Below are positions 25,944 to 32,875 of a stretch of 64,000 nt of DNA, one piece after another. A model generated the notes under the pieces. It was not told where the DNA came from. It did no database searches and saw nothing but the letters and a program-made list of their open reading frames with translations. Where the stretch lies: contig CP014214.1 of assembly GCA_001560915.1 (NCBI GenBank), forward strand, positions 868,001-932,000, read 5' to 3'. The stretch's first letter is position 1. The number at the start of each line of letters is the position of its first letter. Origin of the DNA: a methanogenic archaeon ISO4-H5 (GTDB lineage Archaea; Thermoplasmatota; Thermoplasmata; Methanomassiliicoccales; Methanomethylophilaceae). Position numbers and translations under genes: made by a program.

Positions 25944-26246
25944 TCATTCGATGGTCTCGAGATAGAATGAAACTGGTCTGAAGCCGTCGTCGCAACTAAT
26001 CATGGCTGAATGGGGGTCCTTCATCCATCTGTCGAAGAAGTCTCCTCCGCCCTCCGCCAGGGTTCTGACATAGTTTTCCATCACCCTCCATGCGGGTTCG
26101 CAGAGACCTTCCGGTTTCTTTGCTTCATGCGACACGAATACCATTCCGACCTTCATGTCGCAGGCGTGCTCTATCGGGTTCTCATATTTTTCCATCAGAT
26201 CCCTGTGCTCGCATTTACGCATGATAGTGATCTTGACGTCTTTCAT
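25944..26246 (-). CDS. TIGR04076 family protein
   Basis: A 100-residue protein: MKDVKITIMRKCEHRDLMEKY, CDMKVGMVFVS, LCEPAWRVMENYVRTLAEGG, ISCDDGFRPVSFYLE. The pattern of cysteines and the C-x-DG-RPV ending match TIGR04076, small proteins of unknown function common in anaerobes. A close paralogue with a damaged C-terminus lies at 27575-27883, on the far side of the tandem RNA array. The gene ends in TGA. Confidence 0.85.
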   Translation of the reverse strand: MKDVKITIMRKCEHRDLMEKYENPIEHACDMKVGMVFVSHEAKKPEGLCEPAWRVMENYVRTLAEGGGDFFDRWMKDPHSAMISCDDGFRPVSFYLETIE

Positions 26247-26333
26247 GAAAACCCCGATCCCATCAGCACCAAATATAGATTCGGCGTAACTGACAAATGG
26301 ATTCCGAGGTATAAAAAAGTGTGAGAAAAAGGT

Positions 26334-26633
26334 TTATGTGCTGAAAAATGACCCCAAAAACTCTGCCAGAGCAGATTTGAGCTCCTTTTTCGATGGTTTT
26401 TCATACGTTTTTTCAGCCAGCCGGAAGTATCCCATGAGCGACTCACAGATCGCTTCCCTGTTTGCCTGCAGGTTGTCCATCAGATCCATTATCGAATCCT
26501 CGGTGATCCTTTCGCTCTCGATTTTGAATTCTTCGTAGAGCATAACCGCCGCTTCGTACATGGTGCGGTTGCGGTCGCTGACGAGACCGTTCTTCCCGAG
26601 GTTCCCTGCAATCAGCGATAGCCGGAAGAAGAT
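26334..26633 (-). pseudogene. fragment of an unidentified helical protein
   Basis: The frame reads GKNGLVSDRNRTMYEAAVMLY and continues through a helical, charged region to SALAEFLGSFFST and TAA. Upstream the frame is open to an ATG at 26678, but that part is antisense to another coding-like fragment. The N-terminus is therefore probably lost. I do not recognise the family. Confidence 0.4.
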
Positions 26634-26756
26634 GGTATCGTGAGATGCTGGACCAAAGAGGACGGTTACAGATCGCACATGGTCGAGCTCACTGGCATCG
26701 GGAAGGATATCGGACCGCTGATGAACGAAGTTTTAGATCTTATCAAGAAGAATTGA
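26622..26756 (+). pseudogene. C-terminal fragment of an unidentified protein, left of the RNA array
   Basis: The plus strand encodes PEEDGIVRCWTKEDGYRSHM and then VELTGIGKDIGPLMNEVLDL before a TGA at 26754-26756. The composition is protein-like but there is no start and the upstream sequence belongs to another fragment. It ends six bases before the first RNA unit, so it may mark a recombination point. Confidence 0.35.
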
Positions 26757-26761
26757 AAGCA

Positions 26762-26866
26762 GGCGGACGGGTAAATGAAACACCTATTTCCCCGTCCGCC
26801 GAAGGTGAGAAAGGGTGCCTGCAATCCCTCAAACGATCTGTCCCCGAGACTGCAGCGGAAGGGGAC
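26762..26866 (+). ncRNA. structured RNA unit 1 (double-pseudoknot fold)
   Basis: P1: ggcggacgg (26762-26770) with ccgtccgcc (26792-26800). The P1 loop cacc (26781-26784) can pair with ggtg (26814-26817), giving a first pseudoknot. The second pseudoknot is ctgcaat (26819-26825) with actgcag (26849-26855, one A-C mismatch), and gtcccc (26840-26845) with ggggac (26861-26866). Unlike the other units, it has only a weak TATA-like ttttagatctta upstream. Confidence 0.6.
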
Positions 26867-26928
26867 AGTTTAAAAAGCCCATGTCCGCTTATATAAATGA
26901 CCACGAAAAATCGTTGTTTTGTAAAGTG

Positions 26929-27033
26929 GGCGGACGGTAGCATATGACACCGTTTTCGCCGTCCGCCTGTGAGGCCGAAAGGGTGCCTGCAACCCCTGAA
27001 TACCGAAGTCCCCGAGATTGCAGAAAAGGGGAC
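26929..27033 (+). ncRNA. structured RNA unit 2 (double-pseudoknot fold)
   Basis: P1: 26929-26937 with 26959-26967. Loop cacc (26948-26951) with ggtg (26982-26985). ctgcaac (26987-26993) with attgcag (27017-27023). gtcccc (27008-27013) with ggggac (27028-27033). A TATA-like ttatataaa lies at 26889-26897, about 36 bases upstream of P1. Confidence 0.6.
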
Positions 27034-27096
27034 GGCATAGTATCCCCCTGTTTGCATAAAAATCTGTCCGCGAAAGATCATAATCAGTTAAAAGTA

Positions 27097-27201
27097 GGCG
27101 GACGGCCTCATGAAACACCGTTTTCGCCGTCCGCCGAAGGTGAGAAAAGGTGCCCGTAATCCCAATTACAACCCGTCCCCGAGATTACAGTGGAAGGGGA
27201 C
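27097..27201 (+). ncRNA. structured RNA unit 3 (double-pseudoknot fold)
   Basis: P1: 27097-27105 with 27127-27135. Loop cacc (27116-27119) with ggtg (27149-27152). gtaat (27156-27160) with attac (27184-27188), a compensatory change relative to gcaat/attgc in other units. gtcccc (27175-27180) with ggggac (27196-27201). A TATA-like cataaaaa lies at 27055-27062. Confidence 0.6.
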
Positions 27202-27265
27202 GGATTAGTAACTCCTGTGTCTGCTTAAATATCTGTCCGCGAAAGATTATAATCAGGTGAAAGTG

Positions 27266-27371
27266 GGCGGACGACAGCGAATGACACCGTTTTCACCGTC
27301 CGCCAAGGAAAGAAAAGGTGCCCTGCAATCCCAATATACGCAATGTCCTCAAGATTGCAGCCGAAGAGGAC
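27266..27371 (+). ncRNA. structured RNA unit 4 (double-pseudoknot fold)
   Basis: P1: 27266-27274 with 27296-27304 (terminal pair lost). Loop cacc (27285-27288) with ggtg (27317-27320). ctgcaat (27323-27329) with attgcag (27354-27360). gtcctc (27345-27350) with gaggac (27366-27371), a compensatory C-T / G-A change. A TATA-like cttaaatat lies at 27224-27232. Confidence 0.6.
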
Positions 27372-27444
27372 AAATTGGTATCCCCCTGTTCGCATAAATA
27401 TCTGTCCGCGGAAGATCCTGCTACAACGGGTATGGAAAGAAGTT

Positions 27445-27550
27445 GCCGGACGGCCCACGATCAATGCCTTGGCAGCCGTCCGGCGAAGGAGGTTACAGGC
27501 ACCCCGCAATCCCTAAAGTCCATGTCCCCGAGATTGCGGTTTTAGGGGAC
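27445..27550 (+). ncRNA. structured RNA unit 5 (double-pseudoknot fold, most divergent)
   Basis: P1: gccggacgg (27445-27453) with ccgtccggc (27476-27484), a compensated pair compared with units 1-4. Loop tgcct (27465-27469) with aggca (27497-27501), replacing cacc/ggtg. ccgcaat (27504-27510) with attgcgg (27532-27538), compensated. gtcccc (27524-27529) with ggggac (27545-27550). A TATA-like cataaatat lies at 27393-27401. Confidence 0.6.
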
Positions 27551-27574
27551 AGTCACTCAATCGTGTCTTTGGTT

Positions 27575-27883
27575 TTAATAGGTATCGAATGAGGGCCTGC
27601 GGGAGGATTGATCGTAAACCCGACGGTGCCGGACACGCTTTCCCCATACTCGAAATACTGACGATATCTCGAAGAAGTTGCCTCCGCAGTTGGCCAGCTC
27701 GGACACACATTTTCTTATTACGGACCAAGCGGGGTCACACATGCCGTCCGGTTTCTCTGCATTCTTCGAGACGAAACTGAACCCCACCTTCATATCGCAG
27801 GCATGCTCGATAGGATTCTCGTAGAGTTCTATGAGGTCCTTGTGTTCGCAGATGCGCATTACGGTGATCTTGACATCTTTCAC
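27575..27883 (-). pseudogene. second TIGR04076 family copy with aberrant C-terminus
   Basis: The first 70 residues (MKDVKITVMRICEHKDLIELY, CDMKVGFSFVS, MCDPAWSVIRKCVSELANCG) are a clear paralogue of the gene at 25944-26246. After GGNFFE the sequence no longer matches: the conserved C-x-DG-RPVSF ending is replaced by basic sequence ending RRPSFDTY and TAA. Another frame ends in KTKDTIE and TGA, like the paralogue's ETIE. A frameshift or recombination at the edge of the RNA array is likely. It overlaps the Rpn remnant by four bases. Confidence 0.6.
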
Positions 27884-28167
27884 GCTGATTGCACATCCTC
27901 GGAGGAAAGCTGTTCTTCCACTCTCTTCTTGACTTCGGGACGGATTTCCGAAGCGATGCCGAGCATGTCCAGAACATAGTCCACAGACTTTCCTGTGAAT
28001 CTTACCGCTGATAGAACATTGCTGACGGAAGACTCCATCTTCCCTTCGGCACGTCCTTCAGCATGGCCTACGTAGTAACCGTGATCGTATTTGTCCTGTG
28101 CAAGCGTACTCATCTTTTCAAGACCCTCCAATTCTTCATCGGAAAGCGTGATATTTAAGAATTCCAC
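27880..28167 (-). pseudogene. C-terminal part of an Rpn/PD-(D/E)XK transposase-like nuclease
   Basis: The 95 codons read FLNITLSDEELEGLEKMSTL then YDHGYYVGHAEGRAEGKMES and a helical end. This is the C-terminal region of Rpn-family recombination-promoting nucleases (W-EF..L, then a GRAEG repeat). The N-terminal catalytic PD-(D/E)XK half is absent; a TAA in frame lies just upstream. It is not expected to be active. Confidence 0.55.
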
Positions 28168-28264
28168 CCACTCAACGTATTAAATACCTTAAAATTCAAG
28201 TTCTAGGTCTGCAAAATGTCAGAGTTTGATTATAAAGAGGCTGAAATATTATCAACTTGATAAT

Positions 28265-28342
28265 CGTGTTTCTGCAGATTTTTCGTACAAAACGACCGTG
28301 TTTCTGCAGATTTTTCGTACAAAACGACCGTGTTTCTGCAGG
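28265..28342 (+). repeat. 32-bp direct repeats in front of the DUF4143 ATPase promoter
   Basis: Two perfect 32-base units start at 28265 and 28297 (cgtgtttctgcag, then tttttcgtacaaaacgac), and a 13-base partial third starts at 28329. Each full unit contains the inverted pair tcgt-acaaa-acga. The third copy runs directly into a TATA box (ttatatata, 28343-28351), and the ATG follows at 28373. The position fits an operator for that gene. Confidence 0.8.
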
Positions 28343-28372
28343 TTATATATAGTGCCAGACACATAAACTGTT

Positions 28373-29773
28373 ATGTTCAAGCGCAAGCTTCTTTCCAAAC
28401 TTAAGTTATGGAAGGAACGCGACCACCTTTGTCTGGTACTGAAGGGACAGCGCCAGGTCGGGAAGACAACCATCGCTGAATACTTCGGCAAAACAGAATA
28501 CAGCAGTTGTGTCCTTCTCGATATGTACAAGGATCAGATATCCAAGAGGATATTGGAGGAGAACGAGGATGTCGACTCCATCATCGATGCCCTTTCCCTG
28601 TACAAGGGTATTGAGATCCTTCCGAAAAAGACTCTGATCATAATCGACGAGATACAGGAGTCGACGAGAGCAAGATCAAAACTCAGATTATTCTCCGAGG
28701 ATGGCCGTTACGATGTCATTGCCACCGGATCGATGCTCGGAGTCTCTGATGCAAGACTTGGCAGTTTCAAGAGGTCGGAGAATCCCGACCTGCTACCGGT
28801 CGGATCGGAGGAACATCTCGAAATGTATCCCATGGATTTCGAAGAGTTCCTTCTGGCTACAGGTGTGAAACAGAAGGACATCGACAGGATCCGGGAGAAG
28901 ATTATCTCGGGTACGAAACTCACGGATACCGAATTGCAGGTGTTCTCCGGAAGATTTTCTGTGTTCGAGGTTGTCGGCGGCATGCCTGCAGCCGTTTCTG
29001 CATTCGTGGAAAGCGGAGTGAACGCAGCGATGCGTGTTCTTGATAGTATCATATCAACATGCGTCAACGACATCAACCGCTACAACGCAGGCGTCGATGC
29101 GGTAAAGACGCAGGAATGTTTTGATTCCATTCCCCGTCAGCTGAGTAATACCAACAAACGTTTCATGTATTCGCGGATAGACAACGGGGGTTCCCGCAGT
29201 TCCGGAGAGAAATACATGGAGAATCTGCTTTGGATAAAGTATGCCGGTTACGGACTGTTCTCATACGCACTTACCGGTCTGAGACGGCCGCCGGAAAGGT
29301 TCACGCAGAACGACGTTTTCAAAGTATATCTTTCCGACACAGGGTTGCTGATGAATCTGATGGGTCCCGAATCCCAGACCGCAATCCTTTCCGGTGACAC
29401 TTCCTTCGATTTCGGAGCGGTCACCGAGAATATGGTGATGGTATGCCTTCAGAGGGCAGGTTATCGGATATCCTATTACCGCCGTACCAGCAAGACAGAC
29501 AAAATCGAGATTGACGGCGTCATAGATTGCGGAGGATTGGTTTGCATCGAAGTCAAGACCGGTGCTGAACGCAGTTATCCCTCACTGATTAAGACCCTTG
29601 ACGATCCCAACGTATCCCGCAGAATCATTTTCGAGAAAGGAAATGTGTGGAAAGGTGAAGACGGGATCGAACATTATCCACTCTTCGCGGCGGCCTTCCT
29701 TTTCCCGGAGAACCAATGCAGTATCGACGAATCGCTCGCCGAAGGGACAATCGGCAATCCCTTCCCTGAGTGA
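28373..29773 (+). CDS. AAA ATPase with DUF4143 (PD-(D/E)XK-type) C-terminal domain
   Basis: 466 residues. Walker A GQRQVGKTT (residues 25-33), Walker B TLIIIDEIQES, sensor-like IATGSMLG. The DUF4143 domain in the C-terminal 200 residues contains IEIDGVIDCGGLVCIEVKTG, a PD-(D/E)XK-like active-site pattern (D...E-K). These proteins are abundant in gut methanogens and are usually called mobile or defence-related ATPases; the true role is unknown. A related gene lies at 41748-43325 on the other strand, with a different repeat array. It ends in TGA. Confidence 0.88.
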   Translation: MFKRKLLSKLKLWKERDHLCLVLKGQRQVGKTTIAEYFGKTEYSSCVLLDMYKDQISKRILEENEDVDSIIDALSLYKGIEILPKKTLIIIDEIQESTRARSKLRLFSEDGRYDVIATGSMLGVSDARLGSFKRSENPDLLPVGSEEHLEMYPMDFEEFLLATGVKQKDIDRIREKIISGTKLTDTELQVFSGRFSVFEVVGGMPAAVSAFVESGVNAAMRVLDSIISTCVNDINRYNAGVDAVKTQECFDSIPRQLSNTNKRFMYSRIDNGGSRSSGEKYMENLLWIKYAGYGLFSYALTGLRRPPERFTQNDVFKVYLSDTGLLMNLMGPESQTAILSGDTSFDFGAVTENMVMVCLQRAGYRISYYRRTSKTDKIEIDGVIDCGGLVCIEVKTGAERSYPSLIKTLDDPNVSRRIIFEKGNVWKGEDGIEHYPLFAAAFLFPENQCSIDESLAEGTIGNPFPE

Positions 29774-29857
29774 AGAGCTTCCGCAGTTCCTTCGATGCAG
29801 GGCACCGGTAAAAACTATACTCTGAATACCTAGAAAGAATTATTTTGAAGGGTTTGT

Positions 29858-29889
29858 TGTGCCGGTGCACCGTTGTGGTGCCCGGCACA
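29858..29889. repeat. hairpin resembling the right end of the TnpB element (solo copy 1)
   Basis: tgtgccggtgcacc (29858-29871) and ggtgcccggcaca (29877-29889) pair over 13 positions with one bulge. The first 14 bases are identical to 38347-38360, the 3' border of the putative omegaRNA of the TnpB element. Beyond the hairpin the sequences diverge. Confidence 0.5.
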
Positions 29890-29903
29890 TAATCCGAAAA
29901 AGT

Positions 29904-30464
29904 TCACATTGCGTGTCCTCTTCTGCAGCCGTTCACGAAGCCGTTGAAGTACTGCGTATCGTCGGTCCTGCGGGCGCTCACGAAGTACCTGACATCGTTC
30001 TCGGGCTTGTCCTCGAGATGGATCTCGGCCGCAGGGATGGACCAGGCAATCTGAGTGCCGGTCCCGTCCTTGTACGAAACACTCACCTCCATCGTGGTGT
30101 ACGGCACGAATGCCTTGGACGTCTTCACCTCCTTCTTGAACATGCCCTTCTTCTCCGTCGTCTCGACGTTCTCGAACTGCGGCTCGTAGCAGAGGGTGAA
30201 TCTGTACACGCAGCAGTGCATGGTGCCGGATACGTAATCCCCCGCCCAGTTCTTCATATCGACCAGGGGGACCTTGTCTTCCGGAGTGCGGGACTGCATC
30301 TCCAGGGGAGTTCCGTTGATCTTAACCTCGATACCGTCGATCTTCTCATCGAAGTAGTACTTCCTGACGGTATCCATATGTGTTAAAATCTTAACATTGG
30401 CACTATATACCAAGTGAAGTTCCATGTTTACCTTGCGGGAACCCGAACCAATTACTTCAGACAT
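29904..30464 (-). CDS. hypothetical protein (186 aa), family present twice here
   Basis: Not recognised. Beta-rich sequence with MELHLVYSANVKILTHMDTV, SGTMHCCVYRFTLCYEP, TTMEVSVSYKDGTG and PAAEIHLEDKPENDVRYFVS. The stop is TGA after NGFVNGCRRGHAM. A degraded copy of its C-terminal third lies in inverse orientation at 32122-32330, so the BspA gene is bracketed by two members. There is no signal peptide or membrane helix. Confidence 0.65.
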   Translation of the reverse strand: MSEVIGSGSRKVNMELHLVYSANVKILTHMDTVRKYYFDEKIDGIEVKINGTPLEMQSRTPEDKVPLVDMKNWAGDYVSGTMHCCVYRFTLCYEPQFENVETTEKKGMFKKEVKTSKAFVPYTTMEVSVSYKDGTGTQIAWSIPAAEIHLEDKPENDVRYFVSARRTDDTQYFNGFVNGCRRGHAM

Positions 30465-30695
30465 GTTTTATATATCTGCGATTGAAGATAAGATATAAAT
30501 CCCAAACATGTTCGGAAATAGTATGTGAAGATAATTAACAGCAGTTGTGCATACTGAATCCGAATAAGTACGACAGGAACACCATCGTACGTTATGGCAT
30601 GGTGGCCAAAGGTCCGATGAGGGAGAAACGCTCTTTCCTAAAGAAATCGAATTCTTCAACCCGAGTTCGGATGTTAAGAAGTATCTGTCAGACTC
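30465..30695 (+). other. intergenic region with a decayed coding remnant
   Basis: There is no intact gene. On the plus strand, LNPNKYDRNTIVRYG (from about 30553) continues in another frame as SDEGETLFPKEIEFFNPSSD up to about 30690. This looks like a frameshifted piece of an unidentified protein. The remnant runs into the TnpB-end-like sequence at 30696. Confidence 0.35.
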
Positions 30696-30765
30696 TGTGC
30701 CGGTACACCGAAGGGTGCCCGGCTATCCTGTCCCTCAGCAGGAGGACCGGCGCCGGCCTGAGAAG
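30696..30765. repeat. right-end-like sequence of the TnpB element (solo copy 2)
   Basis: tgtgccggtacacc then gggtgcccggctatcc and tgtccctcag matches, over about 60 bases with scattered changes, the region 38347-38410 at the 3' end of the tnpB gene. It is in the same orientation relative to the plus strand. The border base (tgtgcc) is the same in all three copies and the flanks differ. No transposase gene is attached. Confidence 0.5.
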
Positions 30766-30788
30766 ATGTCGGATTGATCTTCCGGCAG

Positions 30789-32078
30789 TCACCTCTTCCT
30801 CAGGAGGAAGAACGCTCCGCCGATGAGTGCGATGGCGGCGACCGCACCGCCCGCGGCGATGTAGAGGAGGGTGCTGTCGTTACTGCCGCCGGGCTTTCCT
30901 GTGGCCGGGATGTCCTGCACGTCCTTGGTGTCGGAATAGGTGAAGTCGTCGTAGGTCCCGGAGACGGAATAGGCGGTGGTACCCATCTCGGTCTCCGTCG
31001 GGGGGATCTTGACCGTATGGGCGACGTCCGGATGTTCCTGATGGTTCTCGGTATCACCGTGGGAGCATGCAATGTCCACCGTGCAGGCCGAACCGTCATT
31101 AGCCCAAGTGTATGTGGCGGAATAGTCATGAATCAGGAAAAGATTGTCTTCGTCCACATTCTGAGAAATCCCCCCGTTGTTCACACTGTCATTTGCAGTG
31201 ATTCCCAGAGGGTTGTTGCACGGGATGTAAAGCGTTGTGAGTGAATTGCATCCTTGGAAAGCATAGGTTCCGATGGATGTTACCGAGTCAGGGACGGTCA
31301 CGGATGCGAGCGATGAACAATAACGGAACGCAGACTCCCCGACGGATGTGACCGAGTCGGGGATGGTCACGGATGCGAGCGATGAACAATCGAAGAACGC
31401 GCTATCCCCGATGGATGTTACCGAGTCGGAGATGGTCACGGATGCGAGCGATGAACAACCGTAGAACGCAATCTCCCCGATGGATGTTACCGAGTCGGGG
31501 ATGATCACGGATGCGAGCGATGAACAACGGTAGAACACACCATATCCGATGGATGTTACCGAGTCGGGGATGGTCACGGATTCGAGCAGTTCACAATATT
31601 CGAACGCAAGATTCCCAATGGTGGTGACCGAATCAGGGATGGTCACGGATGCGAGCGATGCACAATGATTGAATGCACCGTTCCCGAGGGATGTTACCGA
31701 ATCAGGGATGGTCACGGATGCGAGCGATGCACAATAACGGAACGCATCCGCCTTGATGGATGTTACCGAGTCGGGGATGGTCACGGATTCGAGCGATGAA
31801 CAATAGTAGAACGCTAACTCCCCGATATTGGTAAGTCCGTCGGGCAGAATCACCGAGTTGCAATCCTTCCATCCGCGTTCATCGGTGATGGTATAATCCC
31901 ACATGTCGCCGGATCCCGTGAAGGTGACACATTTATCAGAATCCATGCTCCAGTACAGGTTGTCACCGCATTGGCCAGAAGCGGGATCTGCGTCCGAGCC
32001 GTCCGCGTCGCAGATCATGAACACGCATACCACTGCCAGCACTGCAGAAACCACCATTAAGGTCCAGCGGAAGCTCAT
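30789..32078 (-). CDS. BspA-like leucine-rich-repeat surface protein
   Basis: 429 residues. N-terminal signal MSFRWTLMVVSAVLAVVCVF, then about nine near-identical 23-residue LRR_5 repeats (AFxxCSSLASVTIPDSVTSIG). A C-terminal ectodomain DYSATYTWANDGSACTVDIA...DIPATG is shared with the gene at 561-1973. A membrane helix and LLRKR tail end the protein. It should be anchored in the cytoplasmic membrane and exposed outside. The high identity between repeats points to recent repeat expansion. It ends in TGA. Confidence 0.92.
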   Translation of the reverse strand: MSFRWTLMVVSAVLAVVCVFMICDADGSDADPASGQCGDNLYWSMDSDKCVTFTGSGDMWDYTITDERGWKDCNSVILPDGLTNIGELAFYYCSSLESVTIPDSVTSIKADAFRYCASLASVTIPDSVTSLGNGAFNHCASLASVTIPDSVTTIGNLAFEYCELLESVTIPDSVTSIGYGVFYRCSSLASVIIPDSVTSIGEIAFYGCSSLASVTISDSVTSIGDSAFFDCSSLASVTIPDSVTSVGESAFRYCSSLASVTVPDSVTSIGTYAFQGCNSLTTLYIPCNNPLGITANDSVNNGGISQNVDEDNLFLIHDYSATYTWANDGSACTVDIACSHGDTENHQEHPDVAHTVKIPPTETEMGTTAYSVSGTYDDFTYSDTKDVQDIPATGKPGGSNDSTLLYIAAGGAVAAIALIGGAFFLLRKR

Positions 32079-32121
32079 GTATAAGAAACCGCACCCGTAG
32101 TTTTAATAATTTGTAGGAAAC

Positions 32122-32330
32122 CGCTCCTTCCTGCGTGCCGTACACCACGTGCGAGATTAGCGTATCCTTCAAGGATGAATCCGGCATCCGCTGGAACTGG
32201 GCCATCCTCGCCGCCGAGGTGCATCTCGAGGACAAGCCCGAGAGCGACATGAGGTACTTCGAGAGCGCCGTCAGGAACGACGCGACGCAGTACTTCACGG
32301 CTTCGTGAACTGCAGCGGAAGGGGACACGA
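32122..32330 (+). pseudogene. degraded copy of the 29904-30464 protein family (C-terminal part)
   Basis: The plus strand encodes CVPYTTCEISVSFKDESG, then AAEVHLEDKPESDMRYFES, DATQYF and a stop at 32306-32308. This aligns with VPYTTMEVSVSYKDGTG...AAEIHLEDKPENDVRYF. DNA similarity continues past the stop with a one-base deletion (cttcgtgaac, then ggaaggggacacg). It is therefore a frameshifted remnant lacking the N-terminal two thirds. Confidence 0.65.
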
Positions 32331-32382
32331 GATGTGATGATCACGCGGGAGGAGGGGTCTGGGACTCCTTCCTCCTCCGCGG

Positions 32383-32808
32383 TCACTTCTTCCTTTTCTT
32401 ACCTTTCGCCGAGGGTTTGCGCTTCGGTTCGGGTTCCATCCATCTATTTTTGATGTGTGGCTCGTAGGTCCCGTCGTGGATCCCGTCGAGGACTTTCCGG
32501 ACCCTTTCGGTGAGTTCGTCGAAGTCTATGTTCTCAACAGTATAGTCCATGAACTCATCTACTGCCCGGCAGACCTGGATGTCGTATTCCGGGGTGGGAC
32601 GGATCCCATCCTCTTCCACTCCGCCGATCTCCGCATCCATCATCTGGAAATGATCGCAGATCGTCTCCTCGTCACCGGGTTTGAACGGCAACGAGAGGCC
32701 GATGTTCTCCAGCTCCTGCGCCAGCAGCTCGATGGTATCGTCACAGAATACGATGGCTTCGCGGTCGTCCTCGAGTTTCCTCCTTTCGAGCATGCTGATG
32801 TTGTACAT
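32383..32808 (-). CDS. hypothetical acidic protein with basic tail (141 aa)
   Basis: Not recognised. It is helical and acidic in the body (YDIQVCRAVDEFMDYTVENI) and ends in a strongly basic tail (KRKPSAKGKKRKK), which suggests binding to nucleic acid or acidic surfaces. The ATG at 32808 has no ribosome binding site. A TATA-like gttatatcg lies about 28 bases upstream, which fits a leaderless message. It lies downstream of the LRR-AAA gene on the same strand and may be linked to it. Confidence 0.65.
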   Translation of the reverse strand: MYNISMLERRKLEDDREAIVFCDDTIELLAQELENIGLSLPFKPGDEETICDHFQMMDAEIGGVEEDGIRPTPEYDIQVCRAVDEFMDYTVENIDFDELTERVRKVLDGIHDGTYEPHIKNRWMEPEPKRKPSAKGKKRKK

Positions 32809-32875
32809 GGGATGAAGACCGGGTTATTCGATATAACTAGACTTGCTTGTTACATCCTTCATCGGGGACCTTCCC

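Larger units (their letters stand above)
26762..27550 (+). repeat. five-copy tandem array of a structured RNA element
   Basis: Five related units start at 26762, 26929, 27097, 27266 and 27445, with periods of 167, 168, 169 and 179 bases. Each has a conserved 105-106 base core and a more variable AT-richer spacer holding a TATA-like box. The cores share GC-rich inverted repeats and the ggtgcc, tgcaat and gtcccc-gag-attgca blocks. No unit contains a convincing reading frame on either strand. See the individual units for pairing. Confidence 0.85.

Noticed and set aside
26762-27550. CRISPR array
   Set aside because: The periods are 167-179 bases with diverged 105-base cores, not short identical repeats with unique spacers, and no cas gene is nearby.
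26762-27550. Type III toxin-antitoxin RNA (ToxI-like pseudoknot repeats)
   Set aside because: ToxI repeats are about 35-45 nt and lie just upstream of a ToxN-type endoribonuclease gene. Here units are 105 nt and no such toxin gene follows.
26762-27550. HDV-like self-cleaving ribozyme
   Set aside because: The order of strands does not give the nested P1-P2-P3-P1.1 arrangement (no P3 hairpin between the first two strands), and no conserved cleavage-site context is visible.
32309-32327. Nineteen bases identical to part of RNA unit 1 (ctgcagcggaaggggac core) as a relic RNA copy
   Set aside because: The stretch lies in the homologous C-terminal coding region of the degraded 29904-family gene (ggctgcagaagaggacac in the intact copy), and the other three helices are absent. 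Similarity is probably coincidental, though striking.
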